Assembly: GCA_964500435.1 (NCBI GenBank)
Contig: CAZCNL010000003.1
Coordinates: forward strand, 186,001 to 250,000
Direction: 5' to 3'
Source of the DNA: GWF2-33-9 sp964500435
GTDB lineage: Bacteria; Bacteroidota; Ignavibacteria; Kapaibacteriales; UBA2268
Length of the DNA: 64,000 nucleotides
The notes beneath the pieces were generated by a model. That model worked only from the letters and a program-made list of their open reading frames with translations, was not told where the DNA came from and made no database searches. The stretch's first letter is position 1; the number at the start of each line of letters is the position of its first letter. Made by a program: the position numbers and the translations under genes. This document shows positions 54,673 to 64,000 of the stretch, one piece after another.

Positions 54673-55854
54673 TTAATCTAATTGAATATTTTTAATTAAA
54701 AATAATATTGAAAATAGTGAAAGTAAACCGATACAAATACCAAATATGAAAACAGATTCCATTCCGAATTTGTTAAAAAAAATGCTAAATACAATTGGAG
54801 CAGTTGTTTGTCCAAGAAGAGAAAAAGCTCTTAAAAAAGACATAAAACCAGCTAAATTCTCTTTTGGTACTGAATGAGATAAAATTGAAGTCAAAGTTGG
54901 AATATTTACACCGTGACCAATACCAAAAATTACAGTTGAAATGAAAAATAAATTTGGATTTTTAAATATTATAAATCCTAAAATTGAAATTGAATATAAA
55001 AGAAAAGCTATTAATAATAATTTCTTTTGTGTGAAAAAATTCAACCATTTCGAAAGCATTGAGGAAGAAATTGCAGCAGAAACAGACATTGTTGCAACTT
55101 GAAGTCCAATGAAAAATGGTTGATTATTTCCCAAATTTTTTATTAAAAAAGGCATATATGAAATTAATGTACCGAATAAGATGAAAAATGTAAAAAAAAC
55201 TGTTAAATAAATTCCAATAATATGTGGATTCCAAAAATTCTTATTAAGTTGTTTAAAGTAAGATTTTTGATTAATATTACTTACTTTATTTTCTTTTAAA
55301 AACCAAAGAATGGGGAAAAACACCAGGAATGAAAGTAATGGCAATAAAAAAGGATATCTCCAACCAAACCCTGCTAATAGACCACCTAAAATTGGATAGA
55401 TTGTAGTACTTAAGTTAAGAATTGTTCCATTATAACCTAATGCAGTTGCACGTTCTTTACCTTGGAAAAAATCACTAATCAGAGTTACATTTAATGCACC
55501 AAGAGGTGCCGCACCAATTCCTTGAATGAAGATAAGTAAGAGAAAAAGGTTAAAGTCATTGACAAAAGAAATTAAAAAGCCTGCAAAAGCAAAAAGCAAT
55601 AAAGCTGGTAAAATTATTCTCTTACGTCCAAATTTATCAGCAAGAATTCCTAAAATAGGAGTTATTAATAATCCAGGTAAAGTAAATACAGCAGAAATAA
55701 GCGAAACTTGAGCTGGAGTAATTTCGAAATAATCTGCAATTTTGGGATATGCGGACATAAAACTAGCAACTCCCATTACTGAAATTGTAGTTATTCCGAA
55801 AATTAAAATCAAGCGTCTTTCTTTCAAAAGAAGTTTACTCAAATTAGTAGTCAT
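54673..55854 (-). CDS. Major facilitator superfamily transporter
   Basis: A 393-residue permease with about twelve helices. The loop between helices 2 and 3 carries the MFS signature GILADKFGRKRIIL, and helix 1-2 has the SAYPKIADYF segment of drug/proton antiporter-type carriers. The substrate is unknown; efflux of small molecules is most likely. It lies six bases after menA and two bases before the ABC-F gene, suggesting cotranscription. Confidence 0.88.
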   Translation of the reverse strand: MTTNLSKLLLKERRLILIFGITTISVMGVASFMSAYPKIADYFEITPAQVSLISAVFTLPGLLITPILGILADKFGRKRIILPALLLFAFAGFLISFVNDFNLFLLLIFIQGIGAAPLGALNVTLISDFFQGKERATALGYNGTILNLSTTIYPILGGLLAGFGWRYPFLLPLLSFLVFFPILWFLKENKVSNINQKSYFKQLNKNFWNPHIIGIYLTVFFTFFILFGTLISYMPFLIKNLGNNQPFFIGLQVATMSVSAAISSSMLSKWLNFFTQKKLLLIAFLLYSISILGFIIFKNPNLFFISTVIFGIGHGVNIPTLTSILSHSVPKENLAGFMSFLRAFSLLGQTTAPIVFSIFFNKFGMESVFIFGICIGLLSLFSILFLIKNIQLD

Positions 55855-55860
55855 TTTTTA

Positions 55861-56772
55861 TTAATTGTCAAGTAAGAATGATATGGACGTAAGAATTCCA
55901 TTAATAATTATTAAAAGTCCATTTAAAGCTAAAATTTTATTTAATTCAGAACCTTCTTTATAATATATTGTTACAGCCGCACGAAGATTTAAAGGTAAAC
56001 TTAGCAAAGGTAAAAGATAAATATAACTTTGTTGATTAATAGAAAGATATACAGGAATGAATATGACAATAAAATGCAACAGAAAATATAAATGACGAGA
56101 TTGATCTTTACCTAATTTCACAGATAAAGTATTTTTACCGACAAGTGCATCAGTAGGAATATCTCGTATATTATTAACCATTAATAAGGTTGTGGATAAA
56201 AATCCCGGCATACAAGAAGTTATTAATCCAATTTCAGTAATTTCTTTTGTGAAAACGTAAATAGTTCCATTGACTGCAATAATTCCAAAAAAAATAAATA
56301 CCATAGGCTCAGCCAGTCCATTATACGCTAAAGGATAAGGTCCTCCTGTATAAGCCCAAGCAAATAACAAACTTAAAATCCCGACGAGTAAAATATAATA
56401 GTCAGAATAATTGACTAAAATTAACCCGAGTAAGAAAGTCAGAATAATTAATATTATTGAAACAATTGACATTGTTTTAACTGAAATTAAACCTGAAGCG
56501 ACAGAACGAGTTGGACCAAGCCGTAATGAGTTATCGGCACCTTTTTTGAAATCGTAAATTTCATTGATAAAATTTGTTATGATTTGAATGAAAATTGCGC
56601 AAATTGCAATCACCAAAAAAATATTAAAGTCAAATTTATGGAATTTTGCAGCAATCGAAGAACCGATAATTACAGGTGCTAAACTTGCAGATAAAGTTTT
56701 TGGACGAGTAGAGTGTAATAGTGCTTTAATTTTATTTAAATTCATATCAATTACGTTCTTATTTTGAATCAT
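55861..56772 (-). CDS. menA: 1,4-dihydroxy-2-naphthoate polyprenyltransferase
   Basis: This 303-residue UbiA-superfamily membrane enzyme attaches the isoprenoid tail in menaquinone synthesis. The N-terminal STRPKTLSASLAPVIIG and the Asp-rich site NFINEIYDFKKGADN followed by GPTRSVASGLIS are characteristic of MenA. NNIRDIPTDALVGKNTLSVK is the second prenyl-diphosphate site. An internal ATG at 56745 could be the true start; neither has a clear ribosome site. It implies that menaquinone feeds the respiratory chain. Confidence 0.93.
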   Translation of the reverse strand: MIQNKNVIDMNLNKIKALLHSTRPKTLSASLAPVIIGSSIAAKFHKFDFNIFLVIAICAIFIQIITNFINEIYDFKKGADNSLRLGPTRSVASGLISVKTMSIVSIILIILTFLLGLILVNYSDYYILLVGILSLLFAWAYTGGPYPLAYNGLAEPMVFIFFGIIAVNGTIYVFTKEITEIGLITSCMPGFLSTTLLMVNNIRDIPTDALVGKNTLSVKLGKDQSRHLYFLLHFIVIFIPVYLSINQQSYIYLLPLLSLPLNLRAAVTIYYKEGSELNKILALNGLLIIINGILTSISFLLDN

Positions 56773-56924
56773 TTGAAATTAAAAATATTAAATTAAATTG
56801 GAAAATATAGATTAAAAAACAAACATTTTTATAATTTGCAAATTACAAAAAATAAGATATTTACATATAATATTTACTAATTTAAATCGTTAAAATAAAC
56901 TCTTTGTAAACATAAGGAACCTTT

Positions 56925-59333
56925 ATGAATAGATTAATTTTTACAATTTTTGTTTTATTTTTTTCACACCAATTTCTATTTTCTGAATTGCTCACAGGGA
57001 AAATCGTATCACTGGAAAATAATTCTCCAATAAAGGATGTCAAAATATCAGTGCGAGAAACCTCACAATCAACAATTTCGAATAAAGAAGGATTATTTTC
57101 GATAGAAATTAAAAAAATACCTCAAATTACATTATCAATATATTCAGAAAAATATGAACCAAAAGAAATGGTTGTTGACTTAAATGAATTTCAAAATAAA
57201 ACACTATTAATACAGTTGATACCCAAAACATATATTTTTGATGATTTAGTTATATATAGTGCTTCTAAAACAGAGCAACGAATAACCCAATCTGCAGCAG
57301 CAATATACGCTCAATCACCTGAAGAAATACGTTCATCAGCAAGAACTGGACAAATTGCACAAGTTTTCCAGAATTATGTCGGAATAGATGTTTTACAAAA
57401 TGGAGCTTCTGATTTCATTGTCAACACACGAGGATTTAACAGTGGATTAAATAGGAGGGTACTTGTATTGCAAGATGGACGAGATGCTTCTATGCCTCTT
57501 TTGGGCGCACAAGAGTGGAATTCATTTTCGCTTCCTTTGGATGAATTTTCAAGAGTTGAATTTGTGCGAGGTCCATCTGCCTCCTTATATGGAGCAAATG
57601 CCTTCAACGGAGTATTAAACTTAACTTCATATTCGCCAAAAGAAGTTTTAGGTGCCAAAGCAAGCATATTGGTCGGGGATTATAAAACATTAAAAGCCGA
57701 TGCTCGCTATGCTGATTATTGGGGTAATCTAAGTTACAAATTAACAATTGGACATTCTCAAAGATTAAATTGGGCAAATAGGCGTGATTCTGTTCAATTT
57801 CTCGAATATGCTGGTTTACCTCTTGAAAAGAAAACTATCACAGAAAATGACAGAAATACTCAATCAAATTATGGAACCTTGCGTGTTGATTATGATTTAA
57901 CTTCAGAAAAGAAAATAACAGCTGAGTTTGGATACTCTCGAAATACAAACGAATTGTTTGTCTTTGGATTAGGTCGAACTTTTGTTAAAGATGTTGAACG
58001 ACCATACGCACGAGTTGCTTTTAATATGCCATCTTTCCATTTTCAAGCACATTATATGCAAAGACATGTTCTTGATACAATGTGGTTAATGGTTCCTGGT
58101 GCACCTTTATTAGATAATTCCAAAGATATTTTTGTTGAAGGACAATACAATTATCAAGTTAATAATGAATTGTCTATTGTTGCTGGTGCAAGTCAAGATT
58201 TTCAATTTATTCGCACTTATGGAACGTCAATACCCAATGATGTAAATGCAAATTATACTGGAATTTATGGTCAAATCGATTACAAAACAAATTATAATAT
58301 TGATTTTTTAACTTCTGCAAGAATTGATTTTGCAAGTATTCATTCGACTCAATTTTCACCTCGATTTGCGATTGTTTATAACCCTTTTGTTAATCATAAA
58401 TTCCGAATTTCAGTCGGAAATTCCTTTCAAAGACCAAATTATTCCGAATTATATAGACTAACTCCCGATGCTCCTGCTTTTGATCCAAAAACAGGAAAAC
58501 CAGTCAATTTTGCAGCTATCGAAAAAAGAATTAATGATACATTATCTGCATTAACAGGAACAAATCCAAATTTATCTTTTGGGTTAAATGCACTAAACGC
58601 AAAAGCCGTTGGAAATGAAAATTTAAAAGTTGAAAAAAATACAGGTTTAGAATTTGGCTACGAAGGCATTTATTTCGAAAGACTAAAAATCTCTGCTGAT
58701 GTTTACTATAATAAATTAACTGATTTTATTACTAATTTTTTACCTGGTGTAAATCCAAATATTCCATCTTGGAGCCCAAATTTACCCGAAAATTTGAAAG
58801 AATACGATTCTTTAGTAAAAAATATAATATATAATTCATTGAAACCAGTTGACCAAGCAAGATTGTCAGAATTCCAAGGAAAACCAACTTTTGTTGTTTC
58901 CAACACAAATGTTGGTGAAGTTGATCAATGGGGCATTGAACTAAATTTAAATTATTTTATAACTCAAAAACTACTACTTGATTTAGGTTATACAAATTAT
59001 AATTTTACAATCAAAAAATCTTCTGAAACTCAAAAATTATTACCGAATACTTCTCCAAACAAGTATAAAATTGGATTATCATATATTGAAAAAAATTTTA
59101 TTGATATAAAAGTAGATTTTGCATATACTCAAGGGTTCGATTGGTTAGCTGGAACAACAGTTGGATATGTCCCGGATTATGCTGTTTTAAATCTAAATGC
59201 AGGCTTTTATCCAATCGACAACTTCGAAGTAGGAATTAATGTTTATAATTTATTAGACAGAAAACATTACGAAATGTTTGGTGGTACGTATATCCCAAGA
59301 TATACTACAATTAAACTCAGTTACCAAATTTAG
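56925..59333 (+). CDS. TonB-dependent outer-membrane receptor
   Basis: An 802-residue outer-membrane transporter. A signal peptide (to about residue 20) leads to a carboxypeptidase-like regulatory domain (LLTGKIVSLENNSPIKDVKI, about 22-105). A plug domain follows (about 110-235: SASKTEQRITQSAAAIYAQS, VLVLQDGRD, RVEFVRGPSASLYGANAFNG). The 22-strand barrel ends in RYTTIKLSYQI with a terminal hydrophobic strand. AAGGAA precedes the ATG. No SusD-like partner is adjacent, so a metal-chelate or cofactor substrate is more likely than a glycan; the substrate is unknown. Confidence 0.93.
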   Translation: MNRLIFTIFVLFFSHQFLFSELLTGKIVSLENNSPIKDVKISVRETSQSTISNKEGLFSIEIKKIPQITLSIYSEKYEPKEMVVDLNEFQNKTLLIQLIPKTYIFDDLVIYSASKTEQRITQSAAAIYAQSPEEIRSSARTGQIAQVFQNYVGIDVLQNGASDFIVNTRGFNSGLNRRVLVLQDGRDASMPLLGAQEWNSFSLPLDEFSRVEFVRGPSASLYGANAFNGVLNLTSYSPKEVLGAKASILVGDYKTLKADARYADYWGNLSYKLTIGHSQRLNWANRRDSVQFLEYAGLPLEKKTITENDRNTQSNYGTLRVDYDLTSEKKITAEFGYSRNTNELFVFGLGRTFVKDVERPYARVAFNMPSFHFQAHYMQRHVLDTMWLMVPGAPLLDNSKDIFVEGQYNYQVNNELSIVAGASQDFQFIRTYGTSIPNDVNANYTGIYGQIDYKTNYNIDFLTSARIDFASIHSTQFSPRFAIVYNPFVNHKFRISVGNSFQRPNYSELYRLTPDAPAFDPKTGKPVNFAAIEKRINDTLSALTGTNPNLSFGLNALNAKAVGNENLKVEKNTGLEFGYEGIYFERLKISADVYYNKLTDFITNFLPGVNPNIPSWSPNLPENLKEYDSLVKNIIYNSLKPVDQARLSEFQGKPTFVVSNTNVGEVDQWGIELNLNYFITQKLLLDLGYTNYNFTIKKSSETQKLLPNTSPNKYKIGLSYIEKNFIDIKVDFAYTQGFDWLAGTTVGYVPDYAVLNLNAGFYPIDNFEVGINVYNLLDRKHYEMFGGTYIPRYTTIKLSYQI

Positions 59334-59366
59334 AATAATTAACAGTATTCTGCACATTTATAAATT

Positions 59367-59417
59367 AAATCCATCTATTTAGAAATTTAAAAATCAATAA
59401 AATAGATGGATTTTTCT
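59367..59417 (+). terminator. Intrinsic terminator of the TonB receptor gene
   Basis: A perfect 14-bp stem (AAATCCATCTATTT / AAATAGATGGATTT) with a 19-base loop, followed by TT and CTTTTTC. It lies 33 bases after the stop. Confidence 0.85.
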
Positions 59418-59488
59418 TTTTCGGTAATAATTAAAAAAAATATATGATTTAGTTACAATAATGTATATCAACATATGAAATTTTTATA

Positions 59489-59496
59489 TAATTTTG
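59489..59496 (+). promoter_or_regulatory. -7 promoter element of the MerR-type gene
   Basis: TAATTTTG, with a predicted start near 59503 and the ATG at 59521. This argues against translation from the upstream in-frame TTG at 59494. No clear -33 element is visible. Confidence 0.5.
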
Positions 59497-59520
59497 TATA
59501 TAAAAATACTATTAATTAAA

Positions 59521-59964
59521 ATGAAACCTGAAGAAATAACAAAAGAAACACCTATTTATACTATAAGTGTTGTTTCTGAATTATTAAATATCTCAACTCA
59601 TACCTTAAGGATGTATGAAAGGGAAGGCTTAATAATACCTTATAAAAAACATTCGAATCATCGATTATATTCCCAAAATGACTTAGAAAAATTGACATAT
59701 ATTCGTAATGCAATCAAAGATAAAAAAATATCAATTTCTGCAATAAAGATGATTTATTCACTTATTCCTTGTTGGAAAATAATTAATTGTCCTGAAGAAG
59801 ATAGGAACAACTGTAAAGCATATAATTATTTCGATACACCTTGTTGGACAATGGTTCATTATAACAATGTTTGTTCTAATAAAAATTGCCGTGAATGTGA
59901 GGTATATAAGGAGCAAGCAAATTGCAAAAGAATAAAGGAAGTTATTAAAGAATTTACTAAATAA
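59521..59964 (+). CDS. MerR-family regulator with cysteine-rich C-terminal domain
   Basis: 147 residues. The N-terminal winged helix (about 13-80) is MerR-type: TISVVSELLNISTHTLRMYE, then EREGLIIP and HRLYSQNDLEKL. The C-terminal 65 residues contain eight cysteines (84, 90, 98, 108, 118, 123, 126, 135) in a CW...C...C...CW...C...C..C...C pattern, like the 'two-CW' Cys-rich modules found on diverse signalling proteins. They could bind zinc or an iron-sulfur cluster. The usual MerR dimerisation helix is almost absent. The start at 59521 is the first ATG after the promoter. Target and signal are unknown. Confidence 0.88.
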   Translation: MKPEEITKETPIYTISVVSELLNISTHTLRMYEREGLIIPYKKHSNHRLYSQNDLEKLTYIRNAIKDKKISISAIKMIYSLIPCWKIINCPEEDRNNCKAYNYFDTPCWTMVHYNNVCSNKNCRECEVYKEQANCKRIKEVIKEFTK

Positions 59965-60029
59965 AATTAAAAAAATATTTAATAGCTAATAATTTATTAA
60001 ATTGTATTTTCTAAAAATTATCAGTTATT

Positions 60030-62840
60030 ATGAAAAAGATTTACATTTTGTTAGCAATTTTGTTCTTTTTTTTGACTATTGTTTTAATTATCCCTCACAT
60101 CAATAAGAAAGACACTGAACAATACAAGATTCAAAAGTTAAGCAAAGCTGAAAGGCTGCTTTACTACACACAATATGAATTTGAAAGGACAAAGGATCCA
60201 GCCACAAATTCTATTCCAGAAGGCATAAAAGAACGAGTAATGAATTTTGCTTCAAAATTACCTTCTAAAGAAAGTCTTTACATTAATAAAAAAATTGGCG
60301 ACTATAGTGAGGGACTTTTCAAATGGGAAAGTAAGGGTCCATTGAATATCGGTGGTAGGATAAATTGTGTAGCTGTTGACTATAAAAATGAAAATATACT
60401 TCTTGCTGGAGCCGCTTCTGGTGGAGTATGGAAAAGTAATAATGGCGGGGAAAGTTGGAAAAAAACTTCACTTCCTAATGCTATACAAAGCGTATATTGT
60501 CTTGCTCAAGATAAAAGAAATATTAAAAATAATATTTGGTATTACGGAACAGGTGAATTATTAAGTACTGTTGAAAGAAAAATATCAACAACTGCAAGGA
60601 TGGCTTATATTGGGAATGGGATTTATAAATCAACTGATAATGGCGAAACTTGGTTTTCTTTGCCATCGACCCAACCAAATAATTTTAATAAATTGAGTGA
60701 GTTTTTCCAAGGTGTATGGAAAATTATTCCTGACGTAAATTCTTCAACAAATGATGTAATATACGTAGCAACAACCGGTGGTATAATGAAATCGACAAAT
60801 GGTGGAGATTCTTGGTCACTTATTCTGGGTGACAATAAAAACTTATGCTTTTCAAGCGACATTGAGATGACTAAAGACGGCGTTTTATTCGCTGCATTAA
60901 GTCGAGTGTCTTTGAATGGAAATAAACCAGCATTTTATGGAATATTTCGTTCATCAAATGGGGGTAATAATTGGGAAAATATTACACCAAGTGGTTTTCC
61001 GGATTCTACAAAAGTTGTTAAATTAGCAATTGCTCCTTCAAATAATAAAATTATGTACGTTTTGACCGAACAACCTTATACAGGTTTAAACCCATATTCA
61101 TTTCCAAATTCAATTCCTCAATTATGGAAATATAATGAAAATTTGCAGTCAAAATGGCAAAATTTAACAAGTAGTTTATTTCCTCCATCTCAAGAAATTA
61201 TGAATTATGCAACACTAGGTGGTTATGCGATGAATATAATTGTCAAACCTGATGACGAAAATTTTGTATTATTAGGTGGAACAAGCCTCTATAGGTCTCA
61301 AAATGGTTTTGCCAATAATTTAAGATTTGATATGATTGGCGGTTATTATTACGAAGAAGGTGATTTTAGCTATGATTTTACTTCAGGATACTTGCATCCA
61401 GATATTCACGGGCTGGCATTTTCACCAACAAATCCAAACGTTCTTTATGTCGGAAGTGATGGTGGAGTTCATAAAACAAAGAATTTGGATGGTATTGTTC
61501 CTTCTTGGGTATCGTTAAATAATGGTTTGTTAACTTCACAATTTTATTCGATTGCAATAGGTAAGCAATATGAAACAGTATATTATCTTGGCGGATTACA
61601 AGATAATGGCTCTTTTTATTGGAATAGTGGACAAGTCTTTAACGACTGGATTGAAGTAACAGGTGCGGATGGGATGAACGTTGCATTATCAAATAATAGA
61701 GAATTCTTCATTACATCGTGGTATAATGGTGCACTCGTATACACAAAAAACCCAATAATGTATCCTGGTACATCGTTTCAAGTATGGGCAACACCTACTG
61801 ATTATACATCGGCAGATTTTAATTTTTATAATAATTTTATACTCGACCCTTATGATGACAATAGTATTTTTTTACCAGCTAAAAACAAAATATTATATAA
61901 TCATTACATATCTCAAATTAACTTCGATATGGGTAGTTTTAGAAAGCATTGGGAAACACCAACTGAAAGCTTTGTGTTATCAAAAAATGAATCAGTAACT
62001 TCTTTGAAAATATATAAAAATGATGCAGAGCAAAAATTTATGCTTGTTGGTACAAATTTAGGGAAATTATACATTATTTCTAATCCGAATTATCCAAGTA
62101 AAGCAGAAAGAATTGAAATTACTGGAAATGATTTTCCAAAAGGTGGCTGGATTTCATCAATAGATGTGAATTCTTCAAATGGAAAAGAAGAATATTTTGT
62201 TACATTTTCTAATTATAATGTTTTGAGCATTTTTTATAGTAATGATAAAGGGAAAACTTGGTCATCAATTGGAGGAAATCTCGAAGAAAATATTGACGGT
62301 ACTGGTGCTGGTCCTTCTGTAAGGTGGATAAAATATGTGCCAATTGATGAGAAAGGTATATTGTTTATTGGTACTGATGTAGGTTGCTTTTCGACGAAAA
62401 ACATTGATGGCACGAAAACAGAATGGTTACAAGAAGGAAAATCGGAAATTGGAAATGTAATTGTGGAGATGATTGATTATTATAAAACTGACACTTTTTT
62501 TGAGGTAGCATTAGCAACTCAAGGTGGAGGAATTTATTTTACAAAAATACCTTTAACAAGCATTATTGAAACACCCAAAGAAACATTTTCTTTTGAAGTT
62601 TATCCGAACCCAATCAAAACGAAAGCGATAGTAACGTTTAATTTAAAATTTTCTGAAAAAGTGAAATTAGAGTTGTACGATTTGAATGGTAAGCTTATAA
62701 AATCAATTTTTAATAAATATTTTGAAAATGGTCAGCAAACTGAAGAAATTGTTTTAGACAATTTTACTTCAGGCAATTATCTTTTATCATTAAAAATAAA
62801 AGACAAAATCATAACCAAAAAAATCAACATATTAAAATAA
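60030..62840 (+). CDS. Secreted BNR/sortilin-like beta-propeller protein with T9SS sorting domain
   Basis: A 936-residue exported protein. A signal or anchor helix spans residues about 5-25, followed by a polar pro-region. Residues about 95-840 are propeller blades with BNR Asp-box motifs (SNNGGESWKK, STDNGETWFS, STNGGDSWSL, SSNGGNNWEN, SNDKGKTWSS), as in sortilin/VPS10-type and glycosidase-like surface proteins. The last 80 residues are a type-A T9SS domain (FEVYPNPIKTKAIVTF, YDLNGKLIKS, GNYLLSLKIKDKIITKKI). No catalytic residues are assigned. Confidence 0.9.
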   Translation: MKKIYILLAILFFFLTIVLIIPHINKKDTEQYKIQKLSKAERLLYYTQYEFERTKDPATNSIPEGIKERVMNFASKLPSKESLYINKKIGDYSEGLFKWESKGPLNIGGRINCVAVDYKNENILLAGAASGGVWKSNNGGESWKKTSLPNAIQSVYCLAQDKRNIKNNIWYYGTGELLSTVERKISTTARMAYIGNGIYKSTDNGETWFSLPSTQPNNFNKLSEFFQGVWKIIPDVNSSTNDVIYVATTGGIMKSTNGGDSWSLILGDNKNLCFSSDIEMTKDGVLFAALSRVSLNGNKPAFYGIFRSSNGGNNWENITPSGFPDSTKVVKLAIAPSNNKIMYVLTEQPYTGLNPYSFPNSIPQLWKYNENLQSKWQNLTSSLFPPSQEIMNYATLGGYAMNIIVKPDDENFVLLGGTSLYRSQNGFANNLRFDMIGGYYYEEGDFSYDFTSGYLHPDIHGLAFSPTNPNVLYVGSDGGVHKTKNLDGIVPSWVSLNNGLLTSQFYSIAIGKQYETVYYLGGLQDNGSFYWNSGQVFNDWIEVTGADGMNVALSNNREFFITSWYNGALVYTKNPIMYPGTSFQVWATPTDYTSADFNFYNNFILDPYDDNSIFLPAKNKILYNHYISQINFDMGSFRKHWETPTESFVLSKNESVTSLKIYKNDAEQKFMLVGTNLGKLYIISNPNYPSKAERIEITGNDFPKGGWISSIDVNSSNGKEEYFVTFSNYNVLSIFYSNDKGKTWSSIGGNLEENIDGTGAGPSVRWIKYVPIDEKGILFIGTDVGCFSTKNIDGTKTEWLQEGKSEIGNVIVEMIDYYKTDTFFEVALATQGGGIYFTKIPLTSIIETPKETFSFEVYPNPIKTKAIVTFNLKFSEKVKLELYDLNGKLIKSIFNKYFENGQQTEEIVLDNFTSGNYLLSLKIKDKIITKKINILK

Positions 62841-62938
62841 TATTATTTCATATTCTATCTTTACTTTTTTTCTTTATTAAATGGTTAGTATTAAACTAAT
62901 TTTATAATTATTTGTCTAAAGATAAAAAAGGGGGAATT

Positions 62939-64000
62939 ATGAAAAAAATTATCCTATTAATAATCTTAATGTTTTTGTCAGAATTTGCAAAATCCCAAGG
63001 AACATATTTTCCACATAAGAATAACAATGACTGGGATACTCTTGCTCCTGGACAATTAGGCTGGGATGTAACAAAAATTCCAGAATTATATTCATTTTTA
63101 GGACAAAGTAAAACGAAAGCATTTATATTACTGAAGGATGGGAAGATAGTTCTTGAAAAATACTTTGGGACGTTTGTGCAAGATAGTCTTTGGTATTGGG
63201 CATCTGCAGGTAAAACAATTACATCTTATTTAATTGGTAAAGCTCAAGAAGATGGTTTTTTAAAAATAGGTGATAAGACATCAAAATATTTGGGAAAAGG
63301 TTGGACTTCACTAATAGAAGAGAAAGAAGATTTAATAACAATTCGAAATCAATTGACAATGACAACAGGATTTGATGATAAATTACCTGATAACCATTGT
63401 ACACTTCCTTCTTGTTTGGTTTATAAAGCAGATGCAGGTACACGGTGGGCATATCATAATGCACCATATACGTTACTTGATAGTATATTGGAAGTTGCTA
63501 CTGGAAAAAATATAAATGTATTGACACAATCATCTTTAAAGTCAAAAATAGGAATGGGTGGCTTTTGGTATAAAATTGACTATGATAATGTATATTTTAG
63601 CACTGCTCGGGATATGGCAAGGTTTGGGATATTTGTTTCAAATAATTGTAATTGGGATGGATCTTTGATATTTTCAGATGAGAATTACAAAAGCAATATG
63701 GTTAATACTTCTCAGAATATAAATTTATCATATGGTTATCTATGGTGGTTAAACGGAAAAGAATCTTTTATGATACCACAAACACAATTTAAATTTAACG
63801 GTCCACTATGTCCGAATGCACCAGAAGATATGTATGCTGCAGTTGGTAAAAATGGACAAATATTGAGTATAGCAAGTAAAGAAGGTTTAATTTTTGTTAG
63901 AATGGGTGAAGACCCTTCAGAACAAAGTGAAATATCGATTACGCTATGCAATGAAATTTGGAATAAAATAAATAAAATAACACAAGGAGGTAATTTAGTA
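62939..64000 (+). CDS. Class C beta-lactamase-like serine hydrolase (3' end outside window)
   Basis: 354 residues are visible; the frame is open to the end of the window. A signal peptide (FLSEFAKSQ) and an AAAGGGGG ribosome site support the ATG at 62939. The nucleophile motif SxxK is Ser89-Ala-Gly-Lys92 (WASAGKTITSYLIG) and the YxN-type motif is AYHNAPY. The general arrangement follows penicillin-binding-protein/esterase members of the beta-lactamase C family. Whether it acts on peptides, esters or beta-lactams cannot be told. The MVNTSQN... YGYLWWLNG segment is typical of these secreted hydrolases. Confidence 0.88.
   Translation, partial: MKKIILLIILMFLSEFAKSQGTYFPHKNNNDWDTLAPGQLGWDVTKIPELYSFLGQSKTKAFILLKDGKIVLEKYFGTFVQDSLWYWASAGKTITSYLIGKAQEDGFLKIGDKTSKYLGKGWTSLIEEKEDLITIRNQLTMTTGFDDKLPDNHCTLPSCLVYKADAGTRWAYHNAPYTLLDSILEVATGKNINVLTQSSLKSKIGMGGFWYKIDYDNVYFSTARDMARFGIFVSNNCNWDGSLIFSDENYKSNMVNTSQNINLSYGYLWWLNGKESFMIPQTQFKFNGPLCPNAPEDMYAAVGKNGQILSIASKEGLIFVRMGEDPSEQSEISITLCNEIWNKINKITQGGNLV

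Noticed and set aside
59494..59520. TTG start adding nine residues to the MerR-type regulator
   Set aside because: It overlaps the predicted promoter, and an ATG follows at 59521.

Overview
The window is AT-rich, mostly coding DNA from a Gram-negative bacterium of the Bacteroidota/Chlorobiota (FCB) assemblage. The evidence is two proteins with type IX secretion (T9SS) type-A C-terminal sorting domains, a TonB-dependent receptor with a carboxypeptidase-like N-terminal domain, several OmpA-domain proteins, kdsC and menA, and intergenic matches to the Bacteroidota promoter -7 element TAnnTTTG correctly placed before genes on both strands. An Ignavibacteria/Kapabacteria-like lineage fits (aerobic cytochrome c oxidase, menaquinone, giant surface proteins), but I cannot fix the genus.

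Region by region: 1-4.9 kb is a cytochrome c oxidase operon in the order I-III-IV-II, followed by heme O synthase and an unrecognised eight-helix protein ending in cytochrome c. 5-6.1 kb encodes a lipoprotein subtilase. 6.3-15.4 kb is the most unusual part. It is a seven-gene minus-strand operon that reads as a chaperone-usher-type surface-fibre system: five small secreted beta-rich subunits, a PapD-like chaperone, and an usher-like outer-membrane protein fused to a C-terminal OmpA peptidoglycan-binding domain. One intact NarL-type response regulator flanks it on one side. On the other side is a receiver-only protein with Glu at the phosphorylation site, whose promoter is preceded by five helically phased TACGTA sites. 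A probable small RNA lies between that gene and the operon.

15.7-23.3 kb is housekeeping: pabC/pabB/pabA (4-aminobenzoate), a Ppx/GppA phosphatase, prmA, kdsC, two small envelope-associated proteins and glutamine-dependent nadE. 23.3-24.1 kb is a second intact NarL-type regulator.

24.1-48.8 kb is a run of extracellular proteins: a repetitive protein with a C-terminal C1q-like domain (interrupted by a 100-N assembly gap), a 4100-residue modular giant, a related 735-residue protein, a protein with a dockerin-like end, a beta-sandwich/FnIII-like protein, a WD40 protein with a T9SS signal and an OmpA-anchored barrel. It looks like a cell-surface or matrix assembly locus.

48.9-52.7 kb is a signalling cassette: a CheY-like receiver, a CHASE-PAS sensor whose ATPase domain looks degenerate, and a receiver-histidine kinase with an intact ATPase domain. 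52.7-56.8 kb (minus) encodes an ABC-F ATPase, an MFS transporter and MenA. 56.9-64 kb encodes a TonB-dependent receptor, a MerR-type regulator with a cysteine-rich tail, a T9SS-secreted BNR/sortilin-like beta-propeller and the start of a class C beta-lactamase-like hydrolase. No rRNA, tRNA, CRISPR array, insertion sequence or integrase was seen.
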